Shown in pieces: positions 44,917-53,484 of a stretch of DNA of 64,000 nt. Source of the DNA: an uncultured Porphyromonas sp. (lineage in GTDB: Bacteria; Bacteroidota; Bacteroidia; Bacteroidales; Porphyromonadaceae); contig CAJPPK010000003.1 of the NCBI GenBank assembly GCA_905372565.1, positions 73,897-137,896 on the forward strand, in the 5' to 3' direction. Both the position numbers and the translations under genes were made by a program. The notes below the pieces were generated by a model. It did not search any database and was not told the DNA's origin. It saw only the letters and a program-made list of their open reading frames with translations. Position 1 is the stretch's first letter; the number at the start of each line of letters is the position of its first letter.

Positions 44917-47736
44917 CTAGAAGGGAGGAGGCCCCATAGGACCACGTCCGTGCTGCTTCATGTCTGATTTCGAAGCTCCAGCGCTGAAGCTATCGAAGCG
45001 GTAGATGAAGTGGAGCATGACGTAGCGACCTAGCGTGTTAGACTCTTCGGTGATGCTATTGAGTGCCGTGATCTCACGATAGATGCTACGACGGGAGTCG
45101 AGGAGGTCGTAGCCCTTGAGGCGAATCGTAGCTTTCTTATTAGCAAGGAAGCTGTAGGAGAGCCCTGCGTTCAGCAACCATTGGTCTTGATTGAACCCAG
45201 AAGCGTAGCCTCGGGAGGTGGTGTAGGTCGCTTCTCCCTCGAAGGTGAAGCCTAGAGGTAGCTGGATATTGCTCGTGTAGCCGAGGCTATAGTCCTTGGT
45301 GGCAGGTGTCGTAGCTGAGGGGAGCGTGTTCGATGCGTTGTAGTAGCCGAGGACACCACGCAGGCTCATGTCGATGCCTTGGTGACGATAGGTCAGTGAC
45401 AGGTCTTCTCGTAGGCGAAGGGTGTGAGAGCGGTTCTTTTCTCCGTTGATAAAGCTGTTGGAGCGGATGAAGCTGTTGAAAGAGCTTAGACGAAGAGAGA
45501 ACTTACTCCCGAGCGACTGCGTGACGAAGCCACCGAAGCCAGCGAAACCATTGCCGTCCACATTCGTATAGTCGATCGTCCGTGCCCCTGTCGTTAGATC
45601 ATAGCGGGAGCGAGAGATGATGTCATTCTGCACGAACTGGGCATGCCCGAAGAGGGCAAACATCGTCTTCGAGGCGGAGAAGAACTTGTTGAATCGCCCG
45701 AAGAGATTGTGCTGGAAGCCTGGAGCTAGGTCGGGATTCCCGATATAGGATACCAGCGGATTGGTGACGTCCTGCACGGGAGAGAGCTCTTCGTTAGTCG
45801 GCTGGAAGCTACGGCCAGAGTAGTCGATACGTAGCTCAGTGCCTCGCTGGGGCTTGTAGCTGAAGCGTAGGGTAGGAGAGTAGTTGAGAGTCGTGCGAGA
45901 GATATCTGGTGTCGCACTGCCACCTACGATAGAGTGGCTCTTGAGCTGGGAGGAGGTGACATTGATCCCCGCTGTGAGGTCATAGACCTTGCCCTTCTTC
46001 TTCAGAGCTAGACCGACCTGATGGGAGAGGAAGGAAGACTCGAACTCGTTACTATAGGTCGCATTTCGGCTCGTATAGCTCCCCGTAGCATCAGCATCGA
46101 AGGCATCTCGCTGACTGCGGGCACTGGATCCATTGATCTGATAGGTAAGCTGGGTGAAGTAACCCTTGCCTAGAGGCTCGACATAGCCTAGTCTAGCACG
46201 ATAAGATCCCGTACGGCTCTTGCTCTCGATGCGCTGGTCGATGACCGAGGAGAGCGATGAGGAGCGGTTGTAAGTGTTGGACTGGTAGGTACCATCACCC
46301 GTCTCACGCTCTAGACCGAAGTTACCCGAGAGGGTGAGGGTACGTCCTCGATCATTGAGACGTCGGCTCAGCTCCATACGTAGGCTAGTATTTAGCTGAT
46401 CTTGGAGGGTAGACTGAAGGAGCGTAGAGGAGTTGATCCGAGCACCCGTGGCATCCTCGAGCGTCTCATTGGTCGAGCTATAGGTGCCACGACCATGACC
46501 GATACGGATCTGAGGCATGAAGTTCAGTTCGGTTAGGCTATCAGGCTTCCACTTCAAGCGTAGGTTGGCAGCATAGGCGTCCTTATCATTCAGCTCACTG
46601 CTCTTACCCGTCTCGGTGGTAGAGCCCGTGGAGAGGAAGTTCTGCTGTGTACGAGCGAGCTGTTTGTCGGTCTTGCTATTTCCGATGAGGGCGTTGCCGT
46701 TGAGAGAGAACTTGGGGGAGAAGGTATGGCTGAGGTTGCCTCCTAGTACCTTGGAGGTTAGGATCCCGTTGGCATCGAAGCGAGGCATTCCACCGCCAGC
46801 ACGTCGTCTGCCTCCTCGTCCCTGCAGTCCCATCATGAAGCTCGTGCTACTGAGATCCTGGGAGATGTCTGAGAAGCCGGCATTGTTGGTATTGTTCAAG
46901 CTTCCGAGGATGGTGAACTGATTGTCGTCAGCGAAACGGCTTAGGGTTAAGTTCCCTTCGTAGCGTTTGTCGGTACCTCCGCCGACGTAGGCCGTGCCGA
47001 AGAGCCCCCTCTTCTTCCCAGGTTTGATGGTGAGGTTGATGACGGTCTCTTCGTTGCCATCAGAGAAGCCTGATAGTCGTGAGGTCTCGCTCTCTCGGTC
47101 TACGACCTGTACCTTCTGTACGACCTCTGCGGGGAGGTTGTTGAGTGCTACCTTTGGGTCGCCTTCGAAGAAGCGCTTCCCATCGACCATGATCTGCTTG
47201 ATGACTTTGCCGTTGATCGTGATTTGCCCATTTTCGTCGATCGTTGCTCCAGGGAGTTTCTTGACGAGGTCAGCCACGACAGCCCCTTGGTTTACCGTGA
47301 AGCTCCCCGCATTGTACTCGAGGGTATCGCCTTTGATGGTGACTTCGTTAGCCTTCCCGACGACCTGTACGGCAGAGAGCTCCTTGCCTTCCTCTTCGAG
47401 GATGAGGGAGGGGAGGGTAAGGCTCTGACTCATCAGCTGTATGGTCTGGCTGTGCGTCTTGTAGCCAACGAAGGAGATGCGTAGCGTGTAGCTACCTCGT
47501 GGGATCGCACGTAGCAGGTAGGAGCCATCTTGGCTCGTGATCGCTCCAGTCTGGAGCTTGCCGTCAGCCTTCAATAGACTCACGTTAGCTCCTAGGAGGC
47601 CTTCATTCTTTTGGGTAACCACCTTTCCCTTGAGAGTGAAAAGGCTATCGGTCGTGGCATGAGTAGGGAGGTAGCTCCCGAGGAGTAAGAGGAGCAAGCC
47701 CAGCCACCAGCCGATGGATCTAAGTGATAAAGTCAT
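44917..47736 (-). CDS. Outer-membrane beta-barrel protein, TonB-receptor-like
   Basis: A 939-residue outer-membrane protein: signal peptide (about 1-27), a carboxypeptidase-regulatory-like beta-sandwich (about 32-115; GKVVTQKNEGLLGANVSLL, DGSYLLRAIPRGSYTLRISF), a plug-like domain (about 120-225; LVKKLPGATIDENGQITING, VKIKQIMVDGKRFFEGDP-type segment at about 180-197) and a long barrel rich in alternating aromatic/polar strands. This is the OMP_b-brl_3 type of TonB-dependent-receptor relatives without an obvious TonB box. No SusD partner is adjacent. The C terminus ends with a Gly/Pro/Met-rich tail. Substrate unknown. Confidence 0.9.
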   Translation of the reverse strand: MTLSLRSIGWWLGLLLLLLGSYLPTHATTDSLFTLKGKVVTQKNEGLLGANVSLLKADGKLQTGAITSQDGSYLLRAIPRGSYTLRISFVGYKTHSQTIQLMSQSLTLPSLILEEEGKELSAVQVVGKANEVTIKGDTLEYNAGSFTVNQGAVVADLVKKLPGATIDENGQITINGKVIKQIMVDGKRFFEGDPKVALNNLPAEVVQKVQVVDRESETSRLSGFSDGNEETVINLTIKPGKKRGLFGTAYVGGGTDKRYEGNLTLSRFADDNQFTILGSLNNTNNAGFSDISQDLSSTSFMMGLQGRGGRRRAGGGMPRFDANGILTSKVLGGNLSHTFSPKFSLNGNALIGNSKTDKQLARTQQNFLSTGSTTETGKSSELNDKDAYAANLRLKWKPDSLTELNFMPQIRIGHGRGTYSSTNETLEDATGARINSSTLLQSTLQDQLNTSLRMELSRRLNDRGRTLTLSGNFGLERETGDGTYQSNTYNRSSSLSSVIDQRIESKSRTGSYRARLGYVEPLGKGYFTQLTYQINGSSARSQRDAFDADATGSYTSRNATYSNEFESSFLSHQVGLALKKKGKVYDLTAGINVTSSQLKSHSIVGGSATPDISRTTLNYSPTLRFSYKPQRGTELRIDYSGRSFQPTNEELSPVQDVTNPLVSYIGNPDLAPGFQHNLFGRFNKFFSASKTMFALFGHAQFVQNDIISRSRYDLTTGARTIDYTNVDGNGFAGFGGFVTQSLGSKFSLRLSSFNSFIRSNSFINGEKNRSHTLRLREDLSLTYRHQGIDMSLRGVLGYYNASNTLPSATTPATKDYSLGYTSNIQLPLGFTFEGEATYTTSRGYASGFNQDQWLLNAGLSYSFLANKKATIRLKGYDLLDSRRSIYREITALNSITEESNTLGRYVMLHFIYRFDSFSAGASKSDMKQHGRGPMGPPPF

Positions 47737-47873
47737 AATCGTATCTAGCTGTTAAGTCAGTCGTCGTTATACAGCTTAGAGCGTGTGCAAAGGATAAGGT
47801 TTAATCGTGCCATGCTTCCGCTCTGTCTGGATGCTGATGGGCTGTCTCCTTATCTGATCTGATGGATCGAAGC

Positions 47874-47915
47874 AGAAGCGCCTGTCTACTCCCTAGGGAG
47901 CGGACAGGCGCTTCT
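47874..47915 (-). terminator. Hairpin between the barrel gene promoter region and ahpF
   Basis: A 13-bp perfect stem (47874-47886 with 47903-47915) encloses a smaller palindrome (CTCCCTAGGGAG). It lies 25 bases beyond the ahpF stop; the T tract is weak. Confidence 0.75.
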
Positions 47916-47940
47916 ATATTATATGTGTGAGAAGGCGCTC

Positions 47941-49491
47941 TTACTTGCCAGAGCGGATGCGGTCGTCGAAGGCCGTGAGGGCTGCCTTAGCTCCTTCGCC
48001 CATGGCGATGACGATCTGCTTGTAGGGGACAGTCGAGCAGTCTCCTGCTGCGTAGATGCCAGGGACGGAGGTGCGGCAACGCTCGTCGATGACGATCTCA
48101 CCACGCTGGAGCTCTACGAGCCCTTCGAAGGGCTTCGTGTTGGCAGCAAGGCCGATCTGGACGAAGAGACCGTCGAGCGTGAGGACTTCTTCCGCTCCAC
48201 CATCACGAGGGGCGATACGTAGGCCGGTGACCTTGGTGCCATCTCCGAGGACTTCCTTCGTCGCTACAGCCTTGCGGATGGTGACATTGGAGAGGCTAGC
48301 TGCCTTCTCCTGGAGGACGGTGTCAGCACGCAGGGTATCTGCGAACTCGAGGACAACGACTGAGCGACAGATGCCTGCTAGGTCGATAGCTGCTTCGATA
48401 CCGGAGTTCCCGCCACCGATGACAGCGATGTCCTTGCCCTTGAAGAAAGGTCCATCACAGTGAGGGCAGAAGGCTACACCACGACCGATATGCTCCGCTT
48501 CACCTGGCACGTTGAGCTTGCGCCAGGAAGCCCCCGTAGCGAGGATCACCTGAGGAGCGGTAAGCTCTTCGCCGAGGTTGGTCTTGACGGTCTTATCTCC
48601 GTCTTCGCCGTTGATGACCTCGGATACCTGACGGCTGTCGAGGAGGTCGATGCTGTAGTCCTCGGCATGCTTGCGCAGGTCTGCTGCGAGCTGAGTGCCG
48701 GTCGTCTTAGCTACTGAGGGGATGTTCTCGATGCCCGTAGTCTCATTGACTTGTCCACCGATGCGCTCAGCGACGACGGCGACCTTCAGCCCCTTACGAG
48801 CGGAATAGATCGCTGAAGCGATCCCTGCAGGGCCACCTCCGACGACGATGAGATCATAGCTACGACGGATAGGTTCGTCTGATAGGGGCTGTGCTCCGAC
48901 CTTCTGCTCAAGAGCTACGAGAAGCTCACCGAGGGAAGCCTTGCCGACATGAATTAGCTCGTCGCCTGCATAGACTGCAGGGACAGATGCGATGCTACGA
49001 GCGTCTACTTCTTCCTGGAAGAGAGCTCCATCGACCATTTCGTGCTCGATCCCTTCGTTGTAGAGGGAGAAGAGGTTGAGAGCCTGCACGACTTCGGGGC
49101 AGTTGGTACAGCTTAGCGAAGCGTAGGTGGTGAGGCGAAGTGGCGTCTTGAGCGCTTGGATGCGGCGGATGAAGACTTCCTCGGGGAGATTCTTACCCTG
49201 TCCATCAGCGTTGAGGACAGCTAGGATCAGTGAGGTAAACTCATGTCCACCAGGGATCGCACGGAAGGAGATGCCCGTAGGACGTCCTTCCTTGAGGAGG
49301 CTTAGGCGAAGAGCTTCTGCATTGCCTTCTTCGAGAGATAGACGCTCGCTCGTAGAGACGAAGTCACGTACCATGGTGAGGAGTTCCTCAGCCTTGGGAT
49401 GCCCTGCATGGTCTACACGGAGGGTAAAGTTGCTCTTGAGCCCTGCGAAGAGGCCACGGAGCTGAGAGAGTATGTTCTGATCAAGTTGCAT
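47941..49491 (-). CDS. ahpF: AhpF, alkyl hydroperoxide reductase flavoprotein
   Basis: A 516-residue FAD enzyme that passes electrons from NADH to AhpC. The N-terminal thioredoxin-like domains carry the CTNC disulfide centre at residues 128-131, and the thioredoxin-reductase-like part has FAD motif VVGGGPAGIASAIYSARKG (about 217-233), CPHC at 342-345, the NAD motif VIGGGNSGIEAAID and the C-terminal GIYAAGDC. All four Cys are present. It follows ahpC with a 109-base gap holding a hairpin. Confidence 0.97.
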   Translation of the reverse strand: MQLDQNILSQLRGLFAGLKSNFTLRVDHAGHPKAEELLTMVRDFVSTSERLSLEEGNAEALRLSLLKEGRPTGISFRAIPGGHEFTSLILAVLNADGQGKNLPEEVFIRRIQALKTPLRLTTYASLSCTNCPEVVQALNLFSLYNEGIEHEMVDGALFQEEVDARSIASVPAVYAGDELIHVGKASLGELLVALEQKVGAQPLSDEPIRRSYDLIVVGGGPAGIASAIYSARKGLKVAVVAERIGGQVNETTGIENIPSVAKTTGTQLAADLRKHAEDYSIDLLDSRQVSEVINGEDGDKTVKTNLGEELTAPQVILATGASWRKLNVPGEAEHIGRGVAFCPHCDGPFFKGKDIAVIGGGNSGIEAAIDLAGICRSVVVLEFADTLRADTVLQEKAASLSNVTIRKAVATKEVLGDGTKVTGLRIAPRDGGAEEVLTLDGLFVQIGLAANTKPFEGLVELQRGEIVIDERCRTSVPGIYAAGDCSTVPYKQIVIAMGEGAKAALTAFDDRIRSGK

Positions 49492-49524
49492 AGGAAGGTA
49501 AGTCAGATAGGTTGGGATACAAGA

Positions 49525-49567
49525 AGCGAGGGAGAAGGGGTCTCCAGTGAGCCTCTCCTCCCTCGCT
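49525..49567 (-). terminator. Hairpin between ahpC and ahpF (possible attenuator)
   Basis: A 10-bp perfect stem (49525-49534 with 49558-49567) lies in the intercistronic gap without a T tract. It could lower ahpF expression relative to ahpC or stabilise the ahpC message; this is inference. Confidence 0.5.
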
Positions 49568-49600
49568 GAGATACGTCTGAGTCTAGATCGAGCCTAAGGC

Positions 49601-50167
49601 TTAGATCTTACCGACGAGGTCGATGCTAGGAGTGAGGGTAGCGTCACCTTCCTTCCACTTAGCAGGGCAAACCTGTCCTGGGTGTTCGTAGACGAACTTA
49701 GCAGCCTTCACCTTACGGAGGAGCTCGCTAGCGTCACGACCGATACCATTGTCATGGATCTCAGCGACCTTGAGTACACCGTCAGGGTTGTAGAGGAAAG
49801 TACCACGGTAAGCCTGACCAGCCTCCTCGATCATCACACCGTGAGCACGAGCGAGGTCGAAGGTCATATCAGCGAGCATCGTGTACTCGATCTTAGCGAT
49901 CGTGTCGGTAGCATCAGCCCAAGCCTTGTGAACGAAGTGAGAGTCCGTGCTTACAGAGAATACTTCGACTCCGAGCTGCTGAAGCTCTGCGTAGTGATCC
50001 TGCAGGTCTGCAAGCTCCGTAGGACAAACGAAGGTGAAGTCACCTGGGTAGAAGAAGAGGATGCTCCACTTGCCCTTGAGATCTTCGTGGGAAACTTCAA
50101 AGAAACCCTTGTCCTTGCGGTAAGCATTGACCTTGAACTCGGGTAGTTGGCTGTTGATGATGCTCAT
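49601..50167 (-). CDS. ahpC: AhpC, 2-Cys peroxiredoxin
   Basis: A 188-residue peroxiredoxin reducing H2O2 and organic peroxides with electrons from AhpF. The start at 50167 (MSIINSQLPEFKVNAY) is the family start; an upstream ATG at 50206 adds 13 non-conserved residues. Peroxidatic Cys48 in FYPGDFTFVCPTEL and resolving Cys167 in HPGQVCPAKW are present, as is the GG(V/I)-like region GIGRDASELLRKV. A good promoter lies 63 bases upstream. Confidence 0.97.
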   Translation of the reverse strand: MSIINSQLPEFKVNAYRKDKGFFEVSHEDLKGKWSILFFYPGDFTFVCPTELADLQDHYAELQQLGVEVFSVSTDSHFVHKAWADATDTIAKIEYTMLADMTFDLARAHGVMIEEAGQAYRGTFLYNPDGVLKVAEIHDNGIGRDASELLRKVKAAKFVYEHPGQVCPAKWKEGDATLTPSIDLVGKI

Positions 50168-50229
50168 AATTGTCTTGTTATCTAATTGAGTATGATGGGA
50201 GTTCACAGGGAACCCTAATTTTCTTTGTG

Positions 50230-50260
50230 CAAAGTTAGGTTAAGAACTATCATCCTCCAA
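50230..50260 (-). promoter_or_regulatory. ahpC promoter (-33 TTG, -7 TAACTTTG)
   Basis: On the minus strand TTG (50260-50258) is followed after 20 bases by TAACTTTG (50237-50230), fitting the Bacteroidetes pattern. I see no OxyR site that I could defend. Confidence 0.65.
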
Positions 50261-50335
50261 TTACTTTTGTTTATCCCTTAATATATGTTGTATATTGAGG
50301 GGGCTATGGGAGCTTTTCGTGTGGTGTGATTTATT

Positions 50336-50431
50336 CCAACTAGTAGGTACTACTGATGCCCCTCGAGGGGCACTACTGTTGCCTCTTGGGTGGCACTACT
50401 GTTGCCCCTTTAGTGTTACTATTGATGCCCC
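50336..50431. repeat. Array C2: four 23-bp units of ACTACTGTTGCCCC
   Basis: Cores start at 50349, 50372, 50395 and 50418, an exact 23-base period, preceded by the end motif CCAACTAGTAGG (50336-50347). As in C1, units 1 and 4 carry GAT and units 2 and 3 GTT, and spacer 3 (TTTAGTGTT) corresponds to that of C1. It lies in the 374-base gap between qNOR and ahpC, 181 bases from the ahpC start I use and in reverse orientation to that gene. No gene is visible in the gap. Confidence 0.93.
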
Positions 50432-50518
50432 CAGGATCGGGAAGAGGGGCAGGAGATGGTCTCAACGTTGTATCTTGAGGAAGCATTCCTGTAGTTAGTG
50501 CTAAGCTACAATATTGAG

Positions 50519-50552
50519 CGAGGGCTACCTGCTAAAAGACAGGTAGCCCTCG
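50519..50552 (-). terminator. Hairpin after the qNOR gene
   Basis: A perfect 13-bp stem (50519-50531 with 50540-50552) lies 28 bases beyond the qNOR stop; no T tract on the minus strand. Confidence 0.7.
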
Positions 50553-50580
50553 TGGGTAGTATATAGTGGAGGATGGGGAC

Positions 50581-52827
50581 TTAGCGCTTTTCCTTCAGAG
50601 ACCAGCCGAATTGGAGGCCGAAGATAAAGATCACTAGGAGTAGCTCTCCTAGTCCTAGTAGGATGTCCCCAGGCATACGGAGCCAGCGAATGATCTGCAT
50701 GAAGTCCTGCTGCATGAACTCAGCCGATCGAGCCGACCAGTAAGCATGCGTGATGGATTCGTGCGCCTGAAGGATCCCGATGGGGAGCACGCTCACTGTG
50801 ACCATCAGGAAGAGCCCGATATTGATGAGCCAGAATGCTGACCCGATGAGCTTATCATTCCACTTATAATCAGGGTAGAGCCCGCGTAGGCAGAACAGCA
50901 TTAGTCCAATGCCCAGGATACCATATACCCCAAAGAGGGCGGCATGACCATGTACAGCAGTTGTGTTGAGACCCTGAAGGTAGTAGAGTGCAATCGGAGG
51001 ATTGATCGCAAAGCCAAAGATACCTGCTCCGAGGAAGTTCCAGAAGCACATGGCGATGAAGCAGTAGATGGGCCACTTGTAGTCCTCAAGCCACTTAGTC
51101 GCCTTAGATAGCTTATAGTTATGGTAGGCTTCCATCCCAATCAATACGAGAGGCACGATCTCCAATGCACTGAAGGTCGCTCCAAGAGCAAGCACCCCTG
51201 TAGGGGTGGCACTGAAGTAGAGGTGATGGAAGGTACCTAGGATCCCACCCGATAGGAAGATGATCGTCGAGAAGAGGACCGAAGTCGTGGCAGACTGTAT
51301 ACGAAGTAGTCCCAGACGGCAGAATAGGAAGGCTGCTACGACGGTGGCAAAGACTTCGAAGAACCCCTCGACCCAGAGGTGTACCACCCACCAACGCCAG
51401 TATTCGGCGATAGCTAGATGACTCTGACGACCATACATCAGCCCCGCTGCATAGAAGAAGGCAATAGCCAATGAGGCGATGAGGAAGAGTGTCAGGAGAT
51501 GACGGTTTTCATCCTTGCGCTTCAAGGCTGGGATGAGTGCACGGATCATGAGGAAGAGCCATAGGATGAGCCCTACGAGGAGGAGTATCTGCCAGAGACG
51601 TCCGAGTTCAACGAACTCATATCCTTGGTGGCCTAGCCAGAAGTTCTCGATGAGTCCCAACTTTTGCATGACCCCCATCCACTGACCGATGAGTGATCCG
51701 ACGACTACGAAGACCAAGGCTCCGAAGAGGATGTGTACCCCGAGAGCTTGGTACTTAGGCTCCTTCCCTGATACCGCTGGTGCGATGTAGAGACCAGTAG
51801 CGAGCCAAGATGTCGCTATCCAAAGGATTGCCAGCTGAACGTGCCAGCTTCGAGAAACGGCTTGAGGGAGGAAGTCCTGGATTGGGAGACCAAAGAGTGC
51901 ATCTCCCTCGACCCCGTAGTGAGCTGTGATGGCACCGAGTACCATCTGTAGGAGCATGAGAGCAGAGACGATCCAGATATAGTTGCGGGTGGCACGCATA
52001 GAGGCCGTAGGCTTCATCCCACGTAGAGGATCGGAGGCGGGGAGTGGTCCCTGTTCGTCTTCCCCTGCCTGGGCATAGTAGTAGACTAGGATACCGACGG
52101 CAAAGAGAAGCATTAGGACGCTGAAGCCAGACCACAGATGGAGTGAGGTAGGTGCGATATTCCCGATAGTGGGGTCATGAGGCCAGTTGTTGGTATAGCT
52201 GACATCACTGCCTGGACGGTTTGTGACACATACCCACGAGCTCCAAGCAAAGAAGGCGTGCATTTGAGCCATCTTCGTCGAGTCTTCGAGGGACTGGGGG
52301 CGGAGCGCATAGGCCGCACGGAGCTTCGTGTACTCAGGGGAGTTATCTCCGAGGAAGAGCTTGGCATAGTGCTGCCCGATCTCTTTCGCTACTTCAGCGC
52401 GTAGAGGGGAGTAGGTGATGACCCCTGTAGTAGGGTCAAACGTATTCTTGCGAAGCTCCTCTTGAAGGAGGACTTGATACTTAGCCTGCTCTGCGGGAGA
52501 GAGGGTGGTATAGTTCAGTCCATCTCGCTGGGCGAGCTTGTCAAGCATGAGCTTAGACTCTCGGTGGAGATAGTCAGCATTCCAGTCGGGTGCTATGTAA
52601 GCACCGTGTCCCCAGATGCTTCCGACGGTCTGCCCACCGATAGACTGCCAGACATTCTGGCCGTCCTTGATGTCTTGGCCTTTGAAGAGCACTTGGCCTT
52701 CCGAGGTGACGACCTTCGTGGGGAACGGTGGCATGGTTCGGAAGATCTCTGTGCCGTAGAAGCCTAGTATGGCAAAGGAGAGTAGAATTACTGCTCCTAG
52801 CATACACCATAGTTTCTTGGTTGTCAT
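50581..52827 (-). CDS. norB: Quinol-dependent nitric oxide reductase (qNOR)
   Basis: A 748-residue membrane enzyme reducing NO to N2O with electrons from quinol. One N-terminal transmembrane helix precedes a periplasmic region of about 190 residues (FKGQDIKDGQNVWQSIGGQ onward) and the 12-helix heme-copper-type core. Likely heme and FeB ligands: His in SLHLWSGF, His/Glu in VVHLWVEGFFEVFATV, the His pair in GTFHHLYFSATPTG and VHGHAALFGVYG. The extra N-terminal region marks the single-subunit quinol type; no norC is present. It probably detoxifies host NO rather than supporting denitrification. Promoter TTTG-N19-TACATTTG upstream. Confidence 0.95.
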   Translation of the reverse strand: MTTKKLWCMLGAVILLSFAILGFYGTEIFRTMPPFPTKVVTSEGQVLFKGQDIKDGQNVWQSIGGQTVGSIWGHGAYIAPDWNADYLHRESKLMLDKLAQRDGLNYTTLSPAEQAKYQVLLQEELRKNTFDPTTGVITYSPLRAEVAKEIGQHYAKLFLGDNSPEYTKLRAAYALRPQSLEDSTKMAQMHAFFAWSSWVCVTNRPGSDVSYTNNWPHDPTIGNIAPTSLHLWSGFSVLMLLFAVGILVYYYAQAGEDEQGPLPASDPLRGMKPTASMRATRNYIWIVSALMLLQMVLGAITAHYGVEGDALFGLPIQDFLPQAVSRSWHVQLAILWIATSWLATGLYIAPAVSGKEPKYQALGVHILFGALVFVVVGSLIGQWMGVMQKLGLIENFWLGHQGYEFVELGRLWQILLLVGLILWLFLMIRALIPALKRKDENRHLLTLFLIASLAIAFFYAAGLMYGRQSHLAIAEYWRWWVVHLWVEGFFEVFATVVAAFLFCRLGLLRIQSATTSVLFSTIIFLSGGILGTFHHLYFSATPTGVLALGATFSALEIVPLVLIGMEAYHNYKLSKATKWLEDYKWPIYCFIAMCFWNFLGAGIFGFAINPPIALYYLQGLNTTAVHGHAALFGVYGILGIGLMLFCLRGLYPDYKWNDKLIGSAFWLINIGLFLMVTVSVLPIGILQAHESITHAYWSARSAEFMQQDFMQIIRWLRMPGDILLGLGELLLVIFIFGLQFGWSLKEKR

Positions 52828-52905
52828 ACGTGAGAGAGATGAGGTTTGTTAAGTAATATTCACATTTGGATTTATCCACTGGTGTATTCGGGTATTCATC
52901 CATTC

Positions 52906-52936
52906 CAAATGTAGTGAAATAGCTATGTTTTTCAAA
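52906..52936 (-). promoter_or_regulatory. qNOR promoter (TTTG-N19-TACATTTG)
   Basis: On the minus strand TTTG (52936-52933) and TACATTTG (52913-52906) are separated by 19 bases, a full consensus match, 79 bases before the start codon. The 8-base palindrome ATAGCTAT lies between them. Confidence 0.78.
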
Positions 52937-53402
52937 TGCTTTATTCAACATTATTATATGTAGTCCAGTGATTTTGACGTGGTATGAGACGTATGACCTA
53001 CTGCATCACAGATTGAGTGATTTTGTAATTCATTGATACTTAGATCCTATGTTCTTCCTCTTGGTCACTTGTAGCCCTTGATTGGTTGCCTCTCTAGAAT
53101 CATCTTGATTGTGCCATAATTTTGATGTAAGAGAGATATTCCTCTATTTAGAATGTTGATCCATCATGGTTATAATTGATCATTTATCGACTTGTATGGG
53201 GGGGTGTTTCTGGTGAAATATCATTGTTTATTGCATGGGAGCTTCTCTCTTTGTTAAAGTCCTAAGATCTTGTCCGAGGAGAATCTCTTGTGGAGGTGAG
53301 AGAGGGAGGGATGTTTGGAGAATGTATTATATGGAGCAGGGAATGCGTTATTATGGTGGTTAGGGGAAGGTGTGTTTAGCACCCTCTTCTTTGGCAAGAT
53401 GT

Positions 53403-53437
53403 TTGTAATGTGGTGTTAAAGGACTACCTTTAGTCCA
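53403..53437 (+). promoter_or_regulatory. Promoter of the Tyr/Gly/Trp-rich gene with overlapping palindrome
   Basis: TTTG (53403-53406), 19-base gap, TACCTTTA (53426-53433). The -7 box sits inside the perfect inverted repeat GGACTACCTTTAGTCC (53422-53437). Bases 53420-53431 (AAGGACTACCTT) differ from the family-D core by one base. The palindrome could be an operator. Confidence 0.65.
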
Positions 53438-53484
53438 CTTAAACTGACTCACCTGCCAGCAGGAAAGTCAGTGCAGATAGTGAA

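Larger units (their letters stand above)
52828..53484. other. 657-base AT-rich divergent intergenic region
   Basis: By eye clearly richer in A/T than the rest of the window. It holds the qNOR promoter near one end and the promoter of the Tyr/Gly/Trp-rich gene near the other, plus a run of seven G (53198-53204). No 22/23-bp array and no convincing ORF. An unrecognised small RNA cannot be excluded. Confidence 0.6.

Noticed and set aside
53198..53204. G7 run as a phase-variation switch
   Set aside because: It is short and about 280 bases from the nearest start codon, with no frame or promoter spacing that would change.
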